From an uncultured Gammaproteobacteria bacterium (GTDB lineage Bacteria > Pseudomonadota > Gammaproteobacteria > Pseudomonadales > Porticoccaceae): a DNA stretch of 64,000 nucleotides. The position numbers and the translations under genes were made by a program. The notes beneath the pieces were generated by a model, which searched no databases, had not been told where the DNA came from, and worked only from the letters and a program-made list of their open reading frames with translations. Location of the stretch: assembly GCA_913058345.1 (NCBI GenBank), contig CAJXQR010000004.1, forward strand, positions 288,135-352,134. The letters run 5' to 3'. Positions 23,919-37,618 of the stretch are shown one piece after another (within the stretch, counting starts at the first letter, position 1; the number at the start of each line of letters is the position of its first letter).

Positions 23919-25313
23919 CTAATGACGTTTTAGCCAGCCGGAAAACAAACTTTTGGGACCACCCAATTCCTTCGCAATAAATAAGTGTGCAATTTTTGAA
24001 AGATCGACATCATAACCCCCTGGCTCAAGATCCCTTGCTATGGCAACCCGATCAAAAAAACCTTTACCCGTATTAGCACCTAGTGCGTCCCGAGTTTTCT
24101 CATCATTCTTTAGATCAACAACAGTCACAGCAGCAGTGAGATCGATGTCTTCGCGGCCCAGAACAGCAACTTTAGGGGTCAGTCTGGACTTAGGGTGCTG
24201 TTCAGTAACAACACCTATATCACCGGTCGTCAACTCAACTAAGGTACCCGTTGGATACAAACCTATCGATTGAATAAAACTAACGACAAGGTCATCGGAG
24301 AATTGCTTGTCTCGCATGCCATACAGGACACTAACAGCACGTGATGGCGCTAAGGGTTCGGAACCATCTCGCGAAAAACAAATTCTATCGTAAGTGCTCG
24401 CGATGCCTGCGACTCTCGCCAGTAGAGGGATTTTCCCGCCGGACAATCCCTCTGGATACCCGCTTCCATCATTGCGCTCTGCTTGGTAACGCACCACAGA
24501 GATGACACGCGGTTCAACTTGACGAGTTTGCCTCAGTAGCTCAACGCCATAAGTCACATGTTTCCGGTATTCTTTTTCTTCGACTTCGCTACGGTTCTCT
24601 TTACGCAATAACCTACTGGAAAGCTTTGCCTTACCGACATCCTTTAATAATGTACCCATGCACAAGACATCAATCTCGTCTTTAGGCATACCAATATAGC
24701 GTGCATATTGCACGGCCCATAGAGCAGAACGCAGGCTATGGTCATAGCTACGCTCATCTTGCTCTCGCAAACGCATTAGCCAAGTGAAAGCGTCTGGACA
24801 TCGCAACACACTTTCAACCATATCACCGACACTGTCTTTCAAGCGACCATAGTCAACAGTCCTTCCACGATTCATCTGTTTAACAACCAGAGTCAAAGTG
24901 CCTTTTAAACGACCAACGATTTTCTTTGCCTGGGCAGCTTCTTTTCGTAAAGCCGTACGCGTCTCATAAAAACCTTTGCGAACAACTATCGGCGCCGGTG
25001 CAGATTGCACTTTATCTTTTTTTATAAGCCTGGCGTTAGCTCGAGCAGCGGATCTACCCAATGCTTGATACTGCGTATTCTTTCGTTGAGGGGACGTCAC
25101 CGGCGGAGCTACAGAGTCGAGGGGCGCCCGACCTTTCTGGATATCAATGAATACGTGATGACAGTAATTTTGTAACTGAATAATTTCTCGAGGTGATCGT
25201 AGATAAAAACCTTGAAGGGTAAAGGGAGTCTGGGACCACGGACGGTCCAGACGTGAAACGTACATCCCTAGCACGAGACTATCAACTTCCACCTGTACTT
25301 GTTTAATGGCCAT
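23919..25313 (-). CDS. Degenerate HD-GYP domain protein with N-terminal DUF3391
   Basis: The 464-residue protein has an N-terminal DUF3391 domain (about 5-60), a basic linker, and an HD-GYP domain (about 190-380). HD-GYP proteins normally hydrolyse cyclic di-GMP. Here the HD dyad reads LLKDVGK, with Lys224 in place of the metal-binding His, and the stretch before GYP reads RYQAERNDGSGYP where HHE is usual. The GYP triplet (285-287) and the first conserved His in SYDHSLRSA are retained. Loss of two metal ligands argues for a binding or scaffold role rather than catalysis. This is inference from motif comparison. It is a single gene, with 175 nt between it and hemE upstream. Confidence 0.87.
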   Translation of the reverse strand: MAIKQVQVEVDSLVLGMYVSRLDRPWSQTPFTLQGFYLRSPREIIQLQNYCHHVFIDIQKGRAPLDSVAPPVTSPQRKNTQYQALGRSAARANARLIKKDKVQSAPAPIVVRKGFYETRTALRKEAAQAKKIVGRLKGTLTLVVKQMNRGRTVDYGRLKDSVGDMVESVLRCPDAFTWLMRLREQDERSYDHSLRSALWAVQYARYIGMPKDEIDVLCMGTLLKDVGKAKLSSRLLRKENRSEVEEKEYRKHVTYGVELLRQTRQVEPRVISVVRYQAERNDGSGYPEGLSGGKIPLLARVAGIASTYDRICFSRDGSEPLAPSRAVSVLYGMRDKQFSDDLVVSFIQSIGLYPTGTLVELTTGDIGVVTEQHPKSRLTPKVAVLGREDIDLTAAVTVVDLKNDEKTRDALGANTGKGFFDRVAIARDLEPGGYDVDLSKIAHLFIAKELGGPKSLFSGWLKRH

Positions 25314-25488
25314 GTTTCACGCTCTTATACTCTCGCATTTTGCATCATTAAAAATGATTGGAATAATAATGTCTGCAAGTGACAAAGAACGTCAATTGCT
25401 GCCATCAAGAGTAATATCATCCCACTCATTTACAAGATGGTACCGGTAACCGGTAAAAATACGCGACAAACGTTTCCAGACTTCGACT

Positions 25489-27982
<2,494 letters not shown>

Positions 27983-28008
27983 TCATGCTATCAGTCACAT
28001 TCATCGGC

Positions 28009-31000
28009 TTATTCCGGACGGGCTCGAGTCGTGGCTAAAAGACCACTCAGGGAGGCCGACTTCGGTTTCACCAGCCAAAATTTAGCCACATAATCGCCAA
28101 AATCATCCAATAGAGTTGCCCCCCATTCACTACCTGTCGCGTCGACAAAACCCTCAATAACCTCACGTAGATAGTTGCGGTGATTTTCCAGAGGTTCTGT
28201 CGTAATGCGACTCAACTCAACCAGCTCCATATTGACCCGGTCGTAAAACTTGTTTTCCATATCCAGTACATAGGCAAAACCGCCCGTCATACCGGCGCCA
28301 AAGTTGTATCCTGTGGAACCAAGAACAGTAACAACACCGCCAGTCATGTACTCACAACAGTGATCTCCCGCGCCTTCAATCACAGCTTGCGCACCCGAAT
28401 TACGCACAGCGAAGCGCTCCCCGGCACGACCCGATGCAAATAGGCGCCCACCAGTTGCACCGTATAAGCAGGTATTACCCATAATCGGCGTTTTATGGCT
28501 ATCAAACAGGGCCGTTTGTGGTGGTATGAGAACAATTTTTCCACCCGCCATACCTTTCCCGACGTAATCGTTGGCATCACCCTCGAGAAAGATATCCAAC
28601 CCCCCGGCATTCCAGGCCCCCAATGATTGCCCAGCGACACCCGATAATCTCAGCTCAAGTGGTGTACCAGCCATTCCCTGATTGCCATGGCGGCGGGCAA
28701 TTTCACCACTTAAACGCGCACCGATAGACCGGTCACAATTAGATACTTGATAATCAAAACGCCCACCTGATTTCGACTCAATGGCAGGCAGTATTTCTGC
28801 CACCATTTTTTCAGCTAACAAACCTTTATCCCAGGGAGTATTTCTCTCTTGCTGGCAGTAACGGGGCTTTGACTCTAAAAACGCATCCGTGTGGACGATA
28901 GGCTTTAAATCCAGTTGATTCTGGCGTGCAGTAACCCCGGGTAGTAATTCGAGTAAATCAACACGGCCAATAAGTTCCTGCAAAGATGTCACTCCGAGAA
29001 CCGCGAGCCATTCTCGCGCCTCCTCAGCAACGAAGAGGAAAAAGTTCTTGGCCATTTCAACGGTGCCCTTATAGTAACCGTCGCGCAACTCCTGGTTCTG
29101 AGTCGCGACACCCGTCGCACAGTTATTCAAATGACAAATGCGTAAGTACTTACAACCCAAAGCAACCATCGGTGCTGTGCCAAAACCGAAACTTTCCGCA
29201 CCTAGAATCGCTGCTTTTACGACATCAAGCCCCGTTTTCAAACCACCATCAGCCTGTACACGCACCTTATCACGCAGATCATTGGCCCGCAGAGTTTGAT
29301 GCGTCTCGGCAAGACCGAGCTCCCAAGGCGAGCCCGCATAGCGGATCGATGTCAGAGGGCTGGCCGCCGTACCGCCGTCATAACCTGAAATAGTAATCAT
29401 GTCCGCATAGGCTTTCGCCACACCGGCAGCAATAGTGCCAACGCCAGGACGAGAAACCAATTTAACAGATATCAGAGCCTTCGGATTCACTTGTTTCAAG
29501 TCAAAAATTAACTGGGCAAGGTCCTCAATCGAATAAATATCGTGGTGGGGGGGTGGGGAAATCAGTGTCACACCGGGGACCGAAAAGCGCAGAGTCGCAA
29601 TAAGCTGATTCACTTTACCACCGGGTAGCTGCCCACCCTCGCCAGGCTTAGCACCTTGGGCAACCTTAATTTGTATCACCTCTGCATTCACTAAGTAATG
29701 AGGGGTGACACCAAAGCGACCAGAGGCAACCTGCTTAATTTTCGAACTTTTTAACGTACCGTAGCGAACCGGGTCTTCACCACCTTCGCCCGAATTTGAA
29801 CGCCCCCCAAGGCTATTCATCGCTTCCGCTAACGCTTCATGCGCTTCAGGGGAAAGCGCACCCAACGACATCCCCGCCGAATCAAAACGCTTGACTATAT
29901 CGATAGCGGGCTCGACAGCATTTAGCGCAATGCTTGCGCGATCGGCTTTGAGCCGCATCATGTCACGCAAAGAGGCTATGGGACGTAAATTAACGAAATC
30001 AGCGTAAGCGCGCCAGTCAGCATAGTCACCACTACGCACAACCTTGTGCAAAGCTTGTACGACGTCGGGGTTGAAGGCATGGTATTCTTGGCCATGAATA
30101 TATTTTAATAAGCCACCGGGCGCAACCGGTTTTCGAGCATGCCAGGCAGTGGCAGCCAACGCTTTCTGATCCTCTTCAAAGTCACTAAAATTTGCACCCT
30201 GAATACGGCTTACTATGCCGGAAAAACATAGATCGACAATGTCGTTAGATAAACCCACAGCTTCAAATAGCACTGCGCCGCGGTACGAAGTAATGGTTGA
30301 AATACCCATCTTCGAAATGATCTTCATCAAGCCCTTATTGATACCTCGGCAATAATTTTTAAAGGCAGTATCAACAGTCTCTTTTAACTCACCACTCTCG
30401 ATCATGTCACAAAGTACATGGAAGCTCAGGTAAGGATAAACGGCAGAGGCACCACAACCAATTAAAGCGGCTATCTGATGGGAATCGCGAGCACTACCCG
30501 TACTGGCAATAAGGTTCGCATCACAACGCAGCTCAACCTTAATCAAGTGATTATGAACGGCACCCACGGCAAACAACATATGGATGGGGATTTTATTTTC
30601 ATCAATGTCGTGATCAGATAAAATGCAGATCACCTTGCCGGCGCGAACGGCTTGCTCCACTTCTGCACAAAGATTAACAATGGCCTGCCGCAAATCAGTT
30701 TTATCCGGGTCGTAGTTCAAGTCAAACTTTTGTACAGGAAACGCGTCGTGATCATTAAACTTTAACGCATAATATTTGCGCGGAGATAAGACAGGACTAT
30801 TGAGGTTAATACGTATTGCGTGGTCGGCATCTTGCTCAAAGATATTCAGCTCTTTACCCAGCTGAGTATTAAGAGACATCGTAATGGCTTCGCGTAAGGG
30901 GTCGATAGGCGGATTTGTTACCTGGGCAAATTGCTGGCGAAAATAATCGTACAAACTGCGGTTTTTCTGGGATAACACAGCCATCGGAGAGTCATCACCC

Positions 31001-32466
31001 ATTGAAGCCGTTGCTTCCTGGCCGCCCTCAGCCAAGGGTCTCATCATTTGACTGCGATCCTCAAAGGACACGCCATACAACTTCATGTAGGTCTTGATTT
31101 GCTCGCGAGTCAAACTACCTTCGAGCTCAATACTGTCCTCGCCCATGGTCGATTCAATAGCTCGCACACCTGCCTTCAACCATTTTTTATACGGCAATTC
31201 ACGTGAAAGGCGATAATCAATTTCCTCCCTCGTTTCAATCAATCCATCAACGACATCGATAGATAACATGTCACCAGGCCCCAGGCGGCCTTTGGCAACA
31301 ACATTTTCAGGCTTGTAGTCATAAACCCCCACTTCGGAGGCCACGGTGATAATGTCATCGTCAGTTAACACCCATCGCGAAGGTCTCAGACCATTGCGGT
31401 CGAGAGCACAAACTGCATAGCGCCCATCAGTGATGACCAAACCAGCTGGCCCATCCCAGGGCTCCATGTGCATCGACTGGTAGTCAAAAAAAGCTCGCTC
31501 GCTGGGATCTCTATCTTCAACGTTGTTCCAGGCGGGTGGAATTAACATACGCACGGCGCGATGCAAGGGCATGCCACCTATCGCCAGTAACTCCAGCATA
31601 TTATCGAGGCTTGAAGAGTCCGAGCCTGTACGGTTTACCAGCGGCACAACATCGTCAAGGTCGGGCAAAAGTGGAGATTTAAATTTCGGCGTTCTAGCAA
31701 CAGACCAGTTCCTGTTGCCAAGAATAGTATTAATTTCACCATTATGGGCCAACATCCGAAACGGCTGGGCAAGTGGCCATTTTGGCAGGGTATTGGTCGA
31801 AAACCGCTGGTGGAAAACACAAATAGCGGTTTCTAAGCACGGGTCTGACAAGTCTTTATAAAAATGCGGCAGGTCTACCGGCATCATCAGACCTTTATAG
31901 CTCATCACGGTTGCCGAAAGACTGGCAATATAAAATTCTTTATCTGCGGCCAGGCGGTTTTCAATGTGGCGGCGGGCGATAAATAATCGAGCATCAAACT
32001 GTTTATCTTCCATGCCTTCAGGCGCGGCTATAAAGAGGTGCTCGATCACCGGTAATGTCTCAAGCGCAATAGGACCAAGGCACTTCGGGTCGGTGGGCAC
32101 CTCTCTCCAGCCGCTCAAAACAAGTCCTTGACGCGCTACTTCACTAGCAATTACTTTTTTAGACTGTACCCGGCAATCTGCATCCTGGCTAAACATTATC
32201 ACGCCAACGGCATAAAGCGCCGGCAAGGGAGTCGCACAGGCCTTCTCAGCCACAGTGCGCAAAAAAGCATCTGGCTTTTGAATTAACAAACCACAGCCAT
32301 CACCCGTTTTACCATCGGCAGCAATACCACCTCGGTGGGTCATACATGTTAACGCTTCGATTCCCGTCTGCAGCAAACGGTGACTGCACTCACCCTTGGT
32401 GTGAGCAATCAAACCAAATCCGCAATTATCGCGAAACTCATCCAAACGATACAAGCCGTCCGCCAT
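28009..32466 (-). CDS. gltB: Glutamate synthase (NADPH) large chain
   Basis: The 1485-residue enzyme makes glutamate from glutamine and 2-oxoglutarate. The N-terminal Ntn amidotransferase nucleophile is Cys15 in [12 protein letters not shown] after a 14-residue propeptide. The central and FMN domains follow, including [13 protein letters not shown] and a [19 protein letters not shown] 3Fe-4S cysteine cluster region (about 1170). The C-terminal beta-helix domain has GGKIVLIPP and [11 protein letters not shown]. The longer frame to 32532 has no family-like N-terminus, so the ATG at 32466 is used. It heads gltB-gltD-hemE and follows aroB after 122 nt that include a hairpin. It works with AmtB/PII genes elsewhere in the window in ammonium assimilation. 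Confidence 0.97.
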   Translation of the reverse strand: MADGLYRLDEFRDNCGFGLIAHTKGECSHRLLQTGIEALTCMTHRGGIAADGKTGDGCGLLIQKPDAFLRTVAEKACATPLPALYAVGVIMFSQDADCRVQSKKVIASEVARQGLVLSGWREVPTDPKCLGPIALETLPVIEHLFIAAPEGMEDKQFDARLFIARRHIENRLAADKEFYIASLSATVMSYKGLMMPVDLPHFYKDLSDPCLETAICVFHQRFSTNTLPKWPLAQPFRMLAHNGEINTILGNRNWSVARTPKFKSPLLPDLDDVVPLVNRTGSDSSSLDNMLELLAIGGMPLHRAVRMLIPPAWNNVEDRDPSERAFFDYQSMHMEPWDGPAGLVITDGRYAVCALDRNGLRPSRWVLTDDDIITVASEVGVYDYKPENVVAKGRLGPGDMLSIDVVDGLIETREEIDYRLSRELPYKKWLKAGVRAIESTMGEDSIELEGSLTREQIKTYMKLYGVSFEDRSQMMRPLAEGGQEATASMGDDSPMAVLSQKNRSLYDYFRQQFAQVTNPPIDPLREAITMSLNTQLGKELNIFEQDADHAIRINLNSPVLSPRKYYALKFNDHDAFPVQKFDLNYDPDKTDLRQAIVNLCAEVEQAVRAGKVICILSDHDIDENKIPIHMLFAVGAVHNHLIKVELRCDANLIASTGSARDSHQIAALIGCGASAVYPYLSFHVLCDMIESGELKETVDTAFKNYCRGINKGLMKIISKMGISTITSYRGAVLFEAVGLSNDIVDLCFSGIVSRIQGANFSDFEEDQKALAATAWHARKPVAPGGLLKYIHGQEYHAFNPDVVQALHKVVRSGDYADWRAYADFVNLRPIASLRDMMRLKADRASIALNAVEPAIDIVKRFDSAGMSLGALSPEAHEALAEAMNSLGGRSNSGEGGEDPVRYGTLKSSKIKQVASGRFGVTPHYLVNAEVIQIKVAQGAKPGEGGQLPGGKVNQLIATLRFSVPGVTLISPPPHHDIYSIEDLAQLIFDLKQVNPKALISVKLVSRPGVGTIAAGVAKAYADMITISGYDGGTAASPLTSIRYAGSPWELGLAETHQTLRANDLRDKVRVQADGGLKTGLDVVKAAILGAESFGFGTAPMVALGCKYLRICHLNNCATGVATQNQELRDGYYKGTVEMAKNFFLFVAEEAREWLAVLGVTSLQELIGRVDLLELLPGVTARQNQLDLKPIVHTDAFLESKPRYCQQERNTPWDKGLLAEKMVAEILPAIESKSGGRFDYQVSNCDRSIGARLSGEIARRHGNQGMAGTPLELRLSGVAGQSLGAWNAGGLDIFLEGDANDYVGKGMAGGKIVLIPPQTALFDSHKTPIMGNTCLYGATGGRLFASGRAGERFAVRNSGAQAVIEGAGDHCCEYMTGGVVTVLGSTGYNFGAGMTGGFAYVLDMENKFYDRVNMELVELSRITTEPLENHRNYLREVIEGFVDATGSEWGATLLDDFGDYVAKFWLVKPKSASLSGLLATTRARPE

Positions 32467-32500
32467 AAAGAACTCTTTATATAACAATGAATTAGAAAGA

Positions 32501-32528
32501 AGACCCCTTTCGAGAATCAAGGGGGTTC
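32501..32528 (-). terminator. Hairpin between aroB and gltB, partial terminator or attenuator
   Basis: ACCCCTTT (32503-32510) pairs with AAGGGGGT (32519-32526) with one bulge. Read leftward the stem is followed by CTTCTTTCT, an interrupted T tract. It lies between the aroB stop and the gltB start. Confidence 0.35.
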
Positions 32529-32588
32529 GCACAAAGAACGTGGTATTTTACACGTCAAATAGTAAGGGGACAAATATGTCTTATACAC

Positions 32589-33659
32589 TCAACTCGGCGA
32601 TAAAGTCGCTGCCAACAGCTTTTCACCATAATCCGCACTGACAACAGCCTGACCCAGTCGCTCTAAAAGCACTAATCGAACTTGGCCACCCAGGGCCTTT
32701 TTATCAACAGCCATCAAAGTTAAAAATTGTTCAGTGGTCATCTCAGGTGGTGCAGTCGGTAAACCCGCTTTTGCGATCAGAGCGATAACCCTTTCATGAT
32801 CAGCATCCGAAATCCAGCCCAGGCGTTTTGAAAGGTCGGATGCCATACACATCCCCGCTGCCACCGCCTCACCGTGCAGCCACTTTCCATACCCCTTATG
32901 GGTTTCAATTGCGTGCCCGAACGTATGACCCAGGTTGAGAATCGCACGCAGCCCGCTTTCGCGCTCATCTGTACTAACGACATGGGCCTTCAGGCGGCAA
33001 GAGTGCTCAACCGCGTACAACACAGCATCATCTTCTCTGGTCAGCAATCGGGACATGTTCTTCTCAAGCCAGACAAAAAATTCCAGGTCGGTAATAAGCC
33101 CATACTTTATTACTTCAGCAAGCCCCGCACGGTATTCGCGCTCCGGTAAAGATTGTAGAGTTGATATATCGATCAATACACATTGAGGCTGATGGAAAGC
33201 ACCAATCATATTTTTACCCAAAATGTGGTTAACCGCTGTTTTACCACCGACCGAAGAATCAACCTGAGCCAGTAAGGTAGTGGGTATTTGAATAAAATTA
33301 ACCCCTCGCTGGTAACAAGCTGCTGCAAACCCTGTGATATCACCCACAACACCACCCCCCAAAGCAATCAGTGTCGTCGACCGATCGTGACGCTCGGCCA
33401 GTAAGGCATCAAAAATTGTATTAAGCGTCTCCATTGTTTTGTACTGCTCGCCATCCGGCAATACCAAGGTATCAAGCTTGGCAACATCGATATTTTTCAG
33501 TAAATTTTCAAGATAGAGAGGCGCAATAGTCTCATTACTAACCACCAACACCTGGTCACCCTTGATATAAGACATGAGAGAATCGGCGCTGTTGCGCAAA
33601 CTGCAACCAATAAAAATAGGATAGCTACGTTCGTCAAGGCTAACGTTTAATACATTCAT
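32589..33659 (-). CDS. aroB: 3-dehydroquinate synthase
   Basis: The 356-residue NAD- and metal-dependent enzyme converts DAHP to 3-dehydroquinate in the shikimate pathway. The NAD-binding [13 protein letters not shown] and the stretch [20 protein letters not shown] (the usual [16 protein letters not shown] signature) are intact, as are the metal histidines in [11 protein letters not shown] and HGEAVAAGM. Length is normal. It follows aroK after 76 nt in the pil-aro run. Confidence 0.97.
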   Translation of the reverse strand: MNVLNVSLDERSYPIFIGCSLRNSADSLMSYIKGDQVLVVSNETIAPLYLENLLKNIDVAKLDTLVLPDGEQYKTMETLNTIFDALLAERHDRSTTLIALGGGVVGDITGFAAACYQRGVNFIQIPTTLLAQVDSSVGGKTAVNHILGKNMIGAFHQPQCVLIDISTLQSLPEREYRAGLAEVIKYGLITDLEFFVWLEKNMSRLLTREDDAVLYAVEHSCRLKAHVVSTDERESGLRAILNLGHTFGHAIETHKGYGKWLHGEAVAAGMCMASDLSKRLGWISDADHERVIALIAKAGLPTAPPEMTTEQFLTLMAVDKKALGGQVRLVLLERLGQAVVSADYGEKLLAATLSPS

Positions 33660-33735
33660 TTGAATAGAGATTAGAATTACCGAGAAGTAATTCTAGCACA
33701 GCAATTAGGAGCGCCGTGTCAGCGCCAGCCTTTAT

Positions 33736-34257
33736 CTAAGCCCGTTGTCGAATCAATGAGGCCAGCTCTTGCGCTGCCACCATGGGCGTTTTTTTGTGTC
33801 CATCAAAAACAATATCGGCAACCTCTTTGTATAGAGGCTCACGCTCTTTGACGATACTTTCTATGGTCGCTTTTTTATCACCAACTTGCAGCAGGGGTCG
33901 TTTAGTATCTTGCTGCATCCGGGCATAAAGCACCTTTGCTGCCACTAAAAGGTAAACGACTGTGCCACCGCGTTTCATCAAAGCTCTGCTCTCACTATTC
34001 AGAACAGCGCCTCCGCCAGTGGCAATGACTATACTATGACGGCTTGCCACCTCTCGCAGCATAGCAGACTCCCGTTTGCGAAACCCGGACTCTCCCTCGA
34101 CATCAAAAATCCAGGCAATATCGGCGCCACAGCTCTGCTCTATCTCCTGGTCCAGATCCACAAATGATCTGCCCAGCAAACGAGACAAGTGACGGCCAAT
34201 GGTAGTTTTACCTGCGCCCATTGGCCCGACAAGAAATATAGGAGCCTGTTCACTCAT
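33736..34257 (-). CDS. aroK: Shikimate kinase
   Basis: The 173-residue NMP-kinase-fold enzyme phosphorylates shikimate. The Walker A loop is GPMGAGKTT (11-19). The shikimate-binding DLDQEIE, the ESGFRKRE stretch with Arg and Glu, and ATGGGAV follow in the correct order. The lid region holds RPLLQ. The start overlaps the pilQ stop by four bases (ATGA), so it is the distal part of the pilus operon, as in pseudomonads. Confidence 0.96.
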   Translation of the reverse strand: MSEQAPIFLVGPMGAGKTTIGRHLSRLLGRSFVDLDQEIEQSCGADIAWIFDVEGESGFRKRESAMLREVASRHSIVIATGGGAVLNSESRALMKRGGTVVYLLVAAKVLYARMQQDTKRPLLQVGDKKATIESIVKEREPLYKEVADIVFDGHKKTPMVAAQELASLIRQRA

Positions 34258-36443
34258 CGATCTAGCAAGGGATCGCTGATGATCCTTGGTGTAATGAAGA
34301 TCAGTATTTCTCGTTTTGTGTGGTCAGAAATATTTTTACGAAATAATCGACCCACATAAGGAATGTCACCTAAAACAGGCACTTTCTCTACCCCTTTCAG
34401 CTCTTCCATTTGAAAAATACCCCCCAAAACAAGGGTTTGCCCGTCGCCAACCAATACTTTTGTTTCAATTTCAGTAACATCAATTGTGGGCTCAGAGCCA
34501 CCATTAGAGGTGGGCACAATTTCACCGATTGTATCCTGGTTAATCACTAAATCCATGATGACTCGATTGTCAGGAGTGATTTGCGGTGTTACATCCAGTT
34601 TCAAAACAGCCTCCCGAAACTCAACGTCAGTCTCACCACTCGAAGTGCCAGATTGATAAGGTATCTCACTACCCGCTTTAATGACTGCCTTTTGTTTGTC
34701 ACCAGTCAGCAATTTAGGTTGTGAAAGTATTTCTCCAAAACCATCATTCTCTAGCGCGCTCAATTCAAGGTCAATCATTGTATCGTCTTTTAGTAGACCA
34801 AGCGCCAGGCTGCCTGCCGGATTGCTCACTCCCAGATCGACACCGAGCGTCTCAGAAAGATCTAAAGAAGGGTCGTCCGCTGGCCATTTACCAAAGAATT
34901 CAGCAGGGGAACCAGGATCGCTATCCAGCACGTCCCTTGACCCACCGAATTCAAAAACATCATCGCCAGGTGTTCTTGCGCCCGCAATACCCCATCTCAC
35001 GCCAACTTCCTTGCGAAAATCGGTACTGGCAACAATAATTCTCGCCTCAATTTCTACCTGCCGTATCGGAACATCTATTTCCTTGACCAGTCGATAGAAC
35101 TCATCAACCTTATCCTGAACATCCGTCAAAATAATCGTATTTGTCCGCTCATCAACAATAGCTGTACCTCGCTCAGACAAGATACTCGATGTCGCATTTT
35201 CATCGTCATTGCCACCTCCACTGCCATCACTTTCATCAGCATTGAACAGGTCAAATAACTCCCTGGCATCAGCATATTTAATACGAACAAACTCAGTCAC
35301 TAGCGGGGCAAGCTCTATGAGTTGCTTGTTGGCTTCTACCTGCAAACGTTCACGTTCAGCAATTTCTGCGGCGGGGGCAACAAGCAGAACATTTCCTTCC
35401 TGGCGCTTATCCAAGCCCTTAGACTTTAAAACAATCTCCAAAGCCTGATCCCAGGGAACATTCCTCAGCCTCAAAGTGATGCTGCCAGTAACGGTGTCAC
35501 TAGCGACCAAGTTGAGGTCAGTGAAATCAGCTATTAACTGTAAAACGGACCTAACTTCAATATCCTGGAAATTTAATGATAGTTTCTCACCAGTAAATTC
35601 AAAACGAGACTTCCTTTCTTCAAGCTCTTCTTTCGTCGGCCGTTTAACACTAATCACATACTGATCATCTGCCTGATACGCCAGATAATCGTATTCTCCC
35701 GTTGCGGCAATCACAATTTGGGTTGCACCACCTTCAGTCTTGCTATCTATCGTTGTTATCGGCGTTGCAAAATCAACGACATCCAGCTTTCGGTTTAAAG
35801 ATTCAGGCAAACCTGTGCGATAAAAATTAAGAATAATATTCTGACCAACCTGACTCACATCAACAGTGGTATTCGCATCTGTCAAACCTACCGAGACTAA
35901 ACCCTCGCCGTTTTCTCCGCGACGAAAATCAACCTCCTTAATTGCTTTGCTCGTTTTAACACCACCGCCATGATCTGACGACTTTGCAGACAGTTCAAAC
36001 GAGGGGTTATCGCTTTTTTCTACAAAGGAAGCGCCTTCAGAAGCACCAATCAGCAACCTCATCCCCCCTTCCTCTCGGAAGGTTTCAAAGCCAACGGGGT
36101 CCTGTAAATTAACAATCAAACGTGTTTTTCCGCCAGCACTGATCACAGCGACACTTTGTGCATTATCAAACGCTAGCGGATACTTTTTCTTCTCTAATAC
36201 GCTTAAGGTATCCTCAAACTCAAGAACAATACGGGCGGGCGAGTCTATCGCGTAGCTTTTGGGCTCTGGCAAGCCACCGACGGCTCCAAGTTTAATTTCA
36301 AACCTCCCCCCAGGTAGTGCCGAAAAACTAATATCATCAACGGTTGCCGTTTCTGCAAAAGCAGCTTGAAACAAGATTAAACTTGAGATAACAGCCGCCA
36401 CAGTCTTTGACAGGAGACCTGTCAACTGCCTGATAATATTCAT
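34254..36443 (-). CDS. pilQ: Type IV pilus secretin PilQ
   Basis: The 729-residue outer-membrane secretin forms the channel through which type IV pili pass. The signal peptide (MNIIRQLTGLLSKTVAAVIS..., cut near AFA-ETA) is followed by AMIN domains (about 30-260), a secretin/TonB short N domain (FTGEKLSLNFQDIEVRSVLQ, about 280-300), a secretin N domain with an Asp/Gly/Asn-rich insert, and the C-terminal secretin domain. That domain has VEIEARIIVAS and the signature VPVLGDIPYVGRLFR. The ATG at 36443 is chosen for its GAGGAG six nt upstream over the ATG at 36467, which overlaps the pilP stop. It is the last pil gene, overlapping aroK. Confidence 0.95.
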   Translation of the reverse strand: MNIIRQLTGLLSKTVAAVISSLILFQAAFAETATVDDISFSALPGGRFEIKLGAVGGLPEPKSYAIDSPARIVLEFEDTLSVLEKKKYPLAFDNAQSVAVISAGGKTRLIVNLQDPVGFETFREEGGMRLLIGASEGASFVEKSDNPSFELSAKSSDHGGGVKTSKAIKEVDFRRGENGEGLVSVGLTDANTTVDVSQVGQNIILNFYRTGLPESLNRKLDVVDFATPITTIDSKTEGGATQIVIAATGEYDYLAYQADDQYVISVKRPTKEELEERKSRFEFTGEKLSLNFQDIEVRSVLQLIADFTDLNLVASDTVTGSITLRLRNVPWDQALEIVLKSKGLDKRQEGNVLLVAPAAEIAERERLQVEANKQLIELAPLVTEFVRIKYADARELFDLFNADESDGSGGGNDDENATSSILSERGTAIVDERTNTIILTDVQDKVDEFYRLVKEIDVPIRQVEIEARIIVASTDFRKEVGVRWGIAGARTPGDDVFEFGGSRDVLDSDPGSPAEFFGKWPADDPSLDLSETLGVDLGVSNPAGSLALGLLKDDTMIDLELSALENDGFGEILSQPKLLTGDKQKAVIKAGSEIPYQSGTSSGETDVEFREAVLKLDVTPQITPDNRVIMDLVINQDTIGEIVPTSNGGSEPTIDVTEIETKVLVGDGQTLVLGGIFQMEELKGVEKVPVLGDIPYVGRLFRKNISDHTKREILIFITPRIISDPLLDR

Positions 36444-36466
36444 GCCTAACTCCTCAACATTTCTCA

Positions 36467-37003
36467 TTAATCGCTCCCCTTGAGGGCTAACGTTCTAGGC
36501 CTTTCCACCCAGCCACCTTTCCCATCAGGGACAATCTCAAGCACTTCCATACGGGTATCAGACACACCAGTAATTTTTCCGTGGTTTTTCCCCAGGAAAT
36601 TGCCAACAGTTATTCTATGCACCCCCCCCTCTCCATCATCGACAAGGGACCATGTCGTTCCACCTTGATCGATTACCCCCACTAGAGAAAAGGATGAAAA
36701 ATTAAATCCTTCCAGATATTCTTTTTTTCGGTTCTCATCAGGCTCTATGGCAAGCCTGCCTGATGAATCTTCTTTAGCAATCGCCGTTAGTGGCTTATCG
36801 AAAGGACTACGCAGGGCAATAGCGCTATAGCGAAAGGTTTGATAAGGACGAAACGTGGGCAACGGCTCTATCTCTCCAACAGGTTGGTTTTTCGCATCTT
36901 CCATGAAGTCCTGTAAATCTTTGTTTTTGTCAGCAGAACAGCCTGCGATTAGGCCGAAGGCCAACACTGTCGCTAGCGCTCTCACTATATTGCCAGTTTC
37001 CAT
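36467..37003 (-). CDS. pilP: Type IV pilus assembly lipoprotein PilP
   Basis: The 178-residue inner-membrane lipoprotein links the PilN/PilO pair to the secretin. The lipobox LIAGC places the lipidated cysteine at residue 22. The mid part LRSPFDKP and YLEGFNFSSFSLVGVI is characteristic, and the C-terminal beta domain ends with VGNFLGKNHGKITGV. It starts two nt after pilO ends and is followed by pilQ. Length agrees with PilP of pseudomonads. Confidence 0.94.
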   Translation of the reverse strand: METGNIVRALATVLAFGLIAGCSADKNKDLQDFMEDAKNQPVGEIEPLPTFRPYQTFRYSAIALRSPFDKPLTAIAKEDSSGRLAIEPDENRKKEYLEGFNFSSFSLVGVIDQGGTTWSLVDDGEGGVHRITVGNFLGKNHGKITGVSDTRMEVLEIVPDGKGGWVERPRTLALKGSD

Positions 37004-37005
37004 CT

Positions 37006-37617
37006 TTATTCTTCCTGACCTTTATATCGATAGGTTTTTGCATTAACTTCAAAAATTAGCCGACTACCCTCCTCGCTCGACTTCATCGAATAATCATGCA
37101 AAGTGACAATCCTCGGTAACCCGGCGACACCACTGACAAATGTCCCCACATCATGGTATTCACCTTCGGCAACAATCTTTATGGGTAGCGCGACGTAAAA
37201 CTCTTCAGACTGCTCCTGTTGTAAAGAAATTGTCTTTATATCCAGACTGCTTCCATAACCGATTTCTGTAATATCCTCCAATAAACCTGGCACCTCTGTA
37301 TCTCCTGGCAACTGCGCAAGCAATGTGCCAAAAGACGCTTCAACTTCCACCATTTGGAGACGATAAGCATCAAGATTAGCAGCTTGAAAAGCTTTTTCCT
37401 GGTACGTTTTACGTAAGGTAACTTCTTTGCCAGTGACAGAATCTAAAGTGAGGTACAAGTCCTTCACATGTAAAAAATAGCCCAATACAACAATAAGGAG
37501 AAAAAGCCCCCCACAGAGCAAGGCTTTGAAAAGAACAGGCCAAACGCCGATATTCTCATATTCCAGTTCGGAGACATCCAGCTTATTGAGTTGAAACCCA
37601 CCATTAGCGTTAACCAC
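37006..37617 (-). CDS. pilO: Type IV pilus inner membrane protein PilO
   Basis: The 203-residue protein has one transmembrane helix (about residues 32-52, ALLCGGLFLLIVVLGYFLHV), a short coiled coil and a ferredoxin-like periplasmic domain that pairs with PilN. The open frame extends upstream into pilN, but the GTG at 37617 follows the pilN stop by one base. GAGGAG lies inside the end of pilN seven nt ahead, so this start implies tight coupling. The resulting length matches PilO of Pseudomonas. Confidence 0.9.
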   Translation of the reverse strand: MVNANGGFQLNKLDVSELEYENIGVWPVLFKALLCGGLFLLIVVLGYFLHVKDLYLTLDSVTGKEVTLRKTYQEKAFQAANLDAYRLQMVEVEASFGTLLAQLPGDTEVPGLLEDITEIGYGSSLDIKTISLQQEQSEEFYVALPIKIVAEGEYHDVGTFVSGVAGLPRIVTLHDYSMKSSEEGSRLIFEVNAKTYRYKGQEE

Positions 37618-37618
37618 T

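Noticed and set aside
25441..25455. Short palindrome TACCGGTAACCGGTA upstream of the HD-GYP gene
   Set aside because: Only seven bp per arm, with no T tract and no second copy seen. Too short to call an operator with confidence.
28986..29393. A 135-codon rightward frame inside gltB
   Set aside because: It is antisense to a fully conserved part of the glutamate synthase large subunit, with basic, Ser/Pro/His-rich composition and no ribosome-binding site.
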